DNA from: Lacibacter luteus | Lineage (GTDB): Bacteria; Bacteroidota; Bacteroidia; Chitinophagales; Chitinophagaceae | DNA length: 64,000 bases | Assembly (NCBI RefSeq): GCF_004118265.1 | Contig: NZ_SDHW01000007.1 | Location: 186,001 to 250,000, forward strand | Direction: 5' to 3' | Shown here: positions 61,221 to 64,000 of the stretch, one piece after another | Position numbering within the stretch: position 1 is the stretch's first letter | How the letters are laid out: every line of letters begins with the position of its first letter | Position numbers and translations under genes: made by a program | The notes under the pieces: generated by a model | The model's input: only the letters and a program-made list of their open reading frames with translations | What the model was told of the DNA's origin: nothing | The model's database searches: none

Positions 61221-61976
61221 ATGCGTATTTTTTCTTTTGTTACTGTAGGGTTGCTAGCTGCAACTGTTGCAACAGCACAAAGCTCAAAACCTGCAGTAAA
61301 GAAACCTGCTGCAAAAACAACAACTACAAAAACAGCGGCTAAACCCGCAGCTCCCAAACCATTGTTACGAAACGGTATTGACAGTTTAAGCTATGCTATT
61401 GGTTTAAACATTGGCGGTAACATGCAGGCACAGGGTATTGAAAACCTCAGCTACATTGCGTTGAACAAAGGCATTGCAGATGCAATGAAAAAAAACGGTA
61501 CACCATTAATGGATGATAATACTGCAAACATGACGATACAACAAAAATTACAGGAATACATGGCCAAAAAGAATGGCGCTGTAAAAGAAGAAGGAAGAAA
61601 ATTTCTTGCCGAAAATAAAAAGCAAGCCGGTGTGGTTGAATTGCCAAGTGGTGTTCAATACAAAATTATTACACAGGGTACAGGACCAAAACCATTGTTA
61701 GAAGACACCATCAAGTTTCATTATAAAGGAACAAGACTCGATGGTTTTGTTTTTGATGAATCGTATAAACGTGGAGAGCCTGTAATCTATCCGTTAAACC
61801 AATTAATTGAAGGCTGGAAACAAACAGTGGTGTTGATGCCTGCAGGCAGTAAATGGCAACTGTTCATTCCAAGTGATTATGGTTATGGCGATCGTGGTGC
61901 CGGTGGCGATATTCCAGGTGGTGCTACACTCGTATTTGAATTGGAACTGCTGGAAGTAATTCCGGTGAAGAAATAA
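61221..61976 (+). CDS. FKBP-type peptidyl-prolyl isomerase, exported
   Basis: 251 residues. A signal peptide (ending TAQS), a Lys/Ala/Pro/Thr-rich linker (residues 22-50), an FKBP N-terminal dimerisation domain (about 50-140), and an FKBP domain (about 145-248) with IKFHYKGTRLDGFVFDESY and ELLEVIPVKK. Periplasmic folding aid. Likely co-transcribed with the ABC gene. Confidence 0.93.
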   Translation: MRIFSFVTVGLLAATVATAQSSKPAVKKPAAKTTTTKTAAKPAAPKPLLRNGIDSLSYAIGLNIGGNMQAQGIENLSYIALNKGIADAMKKNGTPLMDDNTANMTIQQKLQEYMAKKNGAVKEEGRKFLAENKKQAGVVELPSGVQYKIITQGTGPKPLLEDTIKFHYKGTRLDGFVFDESYKRGEPVIYPLNQLIEGWKQTVVLMPAGSKWQLFIPSDYGYGDRGAGGDIPGGATLVFELELLEVIPVKK

Positions 61977-61981
61977 GAAAC

Positions 61982-62045
61982 GGTTGATGGTTCATAGTTA
62001 ATAGCTGATGGCAGAACATTGGATTGACTATGAACTATTAACCAT
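61982..62045. repeat. GGTTCATAG-type hairpin upstream of yfiT
   Basis: 18-base arms 61987-62004 and 62028-62045 are inverted copies with 2 mismatches. Both are built from the words GGTT, CATAG and TTAATAG. The hairpin ends 15 bases before the yfiT ATG. Confidence 0.7.
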
Positions 62046-62060
62046 AAACGATGAACAATT

Positions 62061-62582
62061 ATGGACTTACGTTATCCCATTGGACAATACGAACCTGCTC
62101 CTTACAGCGATGCGTTGCGTGAAGAGCGTTTGGCTGATATCAAATTCTTACCCGGCTTACTCGAAAAAGCAATTGAGAATTTAGATGAAGCACAACTGAA
62201 CACGCCTTATCGTGATGGTGGCTGGACGGTGAAGCAGGTGGTGCATCATGTAAGCGACAGTCATTTAAATGCATTGAGCCGTTTAAAGTTTACGCTTACA
62301 GAAGAGAACCCAACCGTGATGGGCTACGATGAAGAAGCATGGGCGAAGACAGCGGAGTATACACAGCTACCCATAAATGTTTCGCTTACAATGATCCATA
62401 CCATACATGCCAAGCTGCATGTATTGTTTGCAAACTTAAGTGCAGAAGACTTTAAGCGGACCTATATTCACTCGCAATCAAAAAAACAATTCGATCTCTG
62501 GTTTTTGCTGGGCATGTATGCGTGGCATGGCAAACATCATGCAGCACATATTACTGCATTAAGAGAGCGGATGGGATGGTGA
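62061..62582 (+). CDS. yfiT: YfiT-type putative metal-dependent hydrolase (bacillithiol transferase-like)
   Basis: 173 residues of the DinB/YfiT four-helix fold. Metal ligands: WTVKQVVHHVSDSHLNAL and AWHGKHHAAHITALRERMGW. YfiT/BstA proteins are proposed bacillithiol-S-transferases. Together with YtxJ this suggests the host makes bacillithiol. Both flanks hold GTTCAT-type hairpins. Confidence 0.9.
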   Translation: MDLRYPIGQYEPAPYSDALREERLADIKFLPGLLEKAIENLDEAQLNTPYRDGGWTVKQVVHHVSDSHLNALSRLKFTLTEENPTVMGYDEEAWAKTAEYTQLPINVSLTMIHTIHAKLHVLFANLSAEDFKRTYIHSQSKKQFDLWFLLGMYAWHGKHHAAHITALRERMGW

Positions 62583-62587
62583 AATCA

Positions 62588-62663
62588 GTTCATAGTTCAT
62601 GGCTGATGGTTCATAGCAGCCGATCTGCCTTAACTATGAACCATGAACAATAAACAATGAACC
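62588..62663. repeat. GTTCATGG-type hairpin downstream of yfiT
   Basis: The core is an 11-bp stem (62606-62616 with 62634-62644, ATGGTTCATAG/CTATGAACCAT). Flanking degenerate copies GTTCATAGTTCATGG on the left and CATGAACAATAAACAATGAACC on the right extend it. It uses the same words as the upstream hairpin and ends just before the NUDIX gene ATG. Confidence 0.7.
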
Positions 62664-62667
62664 AATC

Positions 62668-63216
62668 ATGAACTGGAAGACGCTCGCTTCAAAATACCTT
62701 TTTACAGATAACTGGCTTACGCTGCGTGTAGATAAATGCGAACGGCCCGATGGTAAAATTGTGGAGCCGTATTATGTATACGAATTTCCCGATTGGGTTA
62801 CGGCTGTTGCGCTTACAACCGATCAGCAGGTCATTCTTGTACGGCAGTACCGGCATGCTTTGGGACAAACCATTTTAGAAATTCCCGGTGGCTGTGTAGA
62901 TAAAACAGATGTTGATTACGAAGCTGCCTGTGCAAGAGAATTACTGGAAGAAACCGGTTACCAGTTTGAGAAGATCGAATTTCTCTGCAATACATCTGCC
63001 AATCCATCAACCAATAATAACCTCATGCATGTGTACCTGGCAACAGGTGGTGTTAAGGTAAAAGAACAACAACTCGACGAAGCTGAAGATATTGAAGTGT
63101 TGCTTTGTTCCATTGATGAAGTAAAACAACTGCTGCGTGAAAACAAACTCATACAGAGTATGCATGTAACAGCATTGATGTATGCGTTGGAAAAAATAGG
63201 AGAGTTGAAGTATTAA
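62668..63216 (+). CDS. NUDIX hydrolase (ADP-ribose pyrophosphatase-like)
   Basis: 182 residues. EIPGGCVDKTD and CARELLEETGY carry the NUDIX helix core (RELLEETGY). The first part of the box is atypical: one residue longer, with Val in place of the first Glu. The YVYEFPDWVTAVALTTDQQVILVRQYR segment suits ADP-ribose pyrophosphatases. Substrate not certain. Confidence 0.88.
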   Translation: MNWKTLASKYLFTDNWLTLRVDKCERPDGKIVEPYYVYEFPDWVTAVALTTDQQVILVRQYRHALGQTILEIPGGCVDKTDVDYEAACARELLEETGYQFEKIEFLCNTSANPSTNNNLMHVYLATGGVKVKEQQLDEAEDIEVLLCSIDEVKQLLRENKLIQSMHVTALMYALEKIGELKY

Positions 63217-63218
63217 AA

Positions 63219-63280
63219 ATTACGAGGTACAAATTACAAAGTACGGCGCTGCTCACTATTCACCACGTTCCATTGACCAT
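63219..63280. repeat. Degenerate tandem words downstream of the NUDIX gene
   Basis: ATTACGAGGTACAAATTACA and a similar AAAGTACGG follow the stop codon as units of about 14 bases. They are followed by CATTGACCATTCAAC-type words at the folC end. Weak but of the same style as other spacers here. Confidence 0.4.
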
Positions 63281-64000
63281 TCAACTTCCCCAACCAAAAA
63301 CACACTTCCGCATACCAATACCAAATCCTCTTTTTGTGCATTTTGTAAAGCATTTGCAATAGCGGCATTTACATTTTCAAAACAAATACCATTGAGGTTA
63401 AATGCTGCTGCTTTTTGTTGCAGATCGGTTTCGGGTAATGCTCTTGGTATATGTGCTTTCGTGAAATAGTAACTTGCATCTTGTGGCAATAAGGCCAGCA
63501 CTTTTTCTACTTCTTTATCTTTTACCATACCGATGATGATATGCAGTTGCCTGTAGCTGCTTTCTGCAAGTTGCGCAACAATTTGCTTGATGCCGTCTTC
63601 ATTATGTCCCACATCGAGCACAAGCGTTGGGTTGCTTTGTAATACTTCCCAGCGACCATGCAAGCCATTGATCTTTTTTGTTGAAGCCAATGCCGTTTGC
63701 AGATGCGCTTCTGTAATGCTGAAATTTAGCTGTTGCAGTTGTCGAACAGCAGAAAGTACAGTAAGTATATTTTTTGTTTGATAAATGCCCGGCAGATCGA
63801 GTGTGTAATGCAATTGTTTGTTCGATGCAGTTTCGTTTATATCTAACAGCAGCTTGTGATCAACTGTTTCTTTTTTCAGATTTGAAAACTGTTCGTATGC
63901 AAAATGCAATGGCGCCTGCATTGCTGTTGCTTTTGCTTCAAATACAGGTTTTGTTTCGGGTAATGTTTCGCCAACAACAACCGGAATCTGTTGTTTGATG
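63256..64000 (-). CDS. folC: Folylpolyglutamate / dihydrofolate synthase, C-terminal part (cut by window edge)
   Basis: The visible part is about 247 residues at the C-terminal side of a Mur-ligase-like enzyme that adds glutamate to folates. LDVGHNEDGIKQIV is the family motif, preceded by LPGIYQTKNILTVLSAVRQLQ and NGLHGRWEVL. The frame stays open to base 64000 (IPVVVGETLPETKPVFEAKA), so the ATG at 63921 is internal and not the start. The ATP-binding N-terminal domain lies outside the window. It is convergent with the NUDIX gene. Confidence 0.9.
   Translation of the reverse strand, partial: IKQQIPVVVGETLPETKPVFEAKATAMQAPLHFAYEQFSNLKKETVDHKLLLDINETASNKQLHYTLDLPGIYQTKNILTVLSAVRQLQQLNFSITEAHLQTALASTKKINGLHGRWEVLQSNPTLVLDVGHNEDGIKQIVAQLAESSYRQLHIIIGMVKDKEVEKVLALLPQDASYYFTKAHIPRALPETDLQQKAAAFNLNGICFENVNAAIANALQNAQKEDLVLVCGSVFLVGEVEWSMERGE

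Overview
The window reads as chromosome of a Bacteroidota member, most likely family Chitinophagaceae (genus not determinable here). The signs are: a TonB-dependent receptor with a carboxypeptidase-regulatory N-terminus, a type IX secretion (T9SS) sorting domain, a SusB-like GH97 glycosidase, bacillithiol-linked proteins (YtxJ, YfiT), promoters of the Bacteroidota type (TTTG-N19-TAnnTTTG) and little sign of Shine-Dalgarno sites. Both window ends cut genes: a patatin phospholipase at the left and folC at the right.

Layout. 1-1.3 kb: patatin C-terminus and a tandem universal stress protein. 1.5-6.95 kb: a minus-strand histidine operon, hisG-hisD-hisC-(cytochrome c)-hisB, with a perfect promoter, a 16-residue His-rich leader peptide and a terminator/antiterminator attenuator. 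7-9.5 kb: a divergent secreted S9 peptidase. 9.6-12.1 kb: an AT-rich accessory patch with a lipoprotein, two small membrane proteins and a DUF2971 protein. 12.3-20 kb: GH97, an NmrA-like SDR, a CHRD lipoprotein, and small soluble or exported proteins (YwbE, cupin, YdeI, amidohydrolase, NTF2-like). 20.2-26.3 kb: pyruvate phosphate dikinase, YtxJ, a 41-residue lipoprotein, a DEDDh exonuclease, polyprenol-phosphate mannosyltransferase and an EamA transporter. 26.5-38.3 kb: cell-surface genes (TonB receptor, second S9 peptidase, histidine phosphatase lipoprotein, papain-like protease with Ig repeats, large T9SS cargo). 39.1-43.4 kb: a minus-strand cluster DoxX-YbgC-Uma2-CinA plus a 2-oxoacid dehydrogenase E2 with its own promoter. 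43.6-50 kb: a large TPR protein, an outer-membrane barrel, an HU/CCDC81-like membrane protein and a methyltransferase. 50-64 kb: CNNM/CorC protein, PAP2 phosphatase, LTA-synthase-like sulfatase, methyltransferase, rhodanese-thioredoxin fusion, M14 peptidase, GtrA, DUF456, fructose-bisphosphatase, ABC ATPase, FKBP isomerase, YfiT, NUDIX and folC.

Most genes are ordinary metabolism and envelope functions. Two things stand out. One is the complete his attenuator: its leader stop codon lies inside the antiterminator arm, and its promoter implies a nearly leaderless transcript. The other is a set of locus-specific, low-complexity hairpin-forming words filling intergenic spacers (his operon junctions, both sides of yfiT, upstream of ppdK, downstream of the TonB receptor). 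A REP-like 25-bp inverted repeat lies at 19.16-19.24 kb. I found no tRNA, rRNA, CRISPR array, insertion sequence or phage gene, and no clear new multi-gene defence or biosynthetic system.
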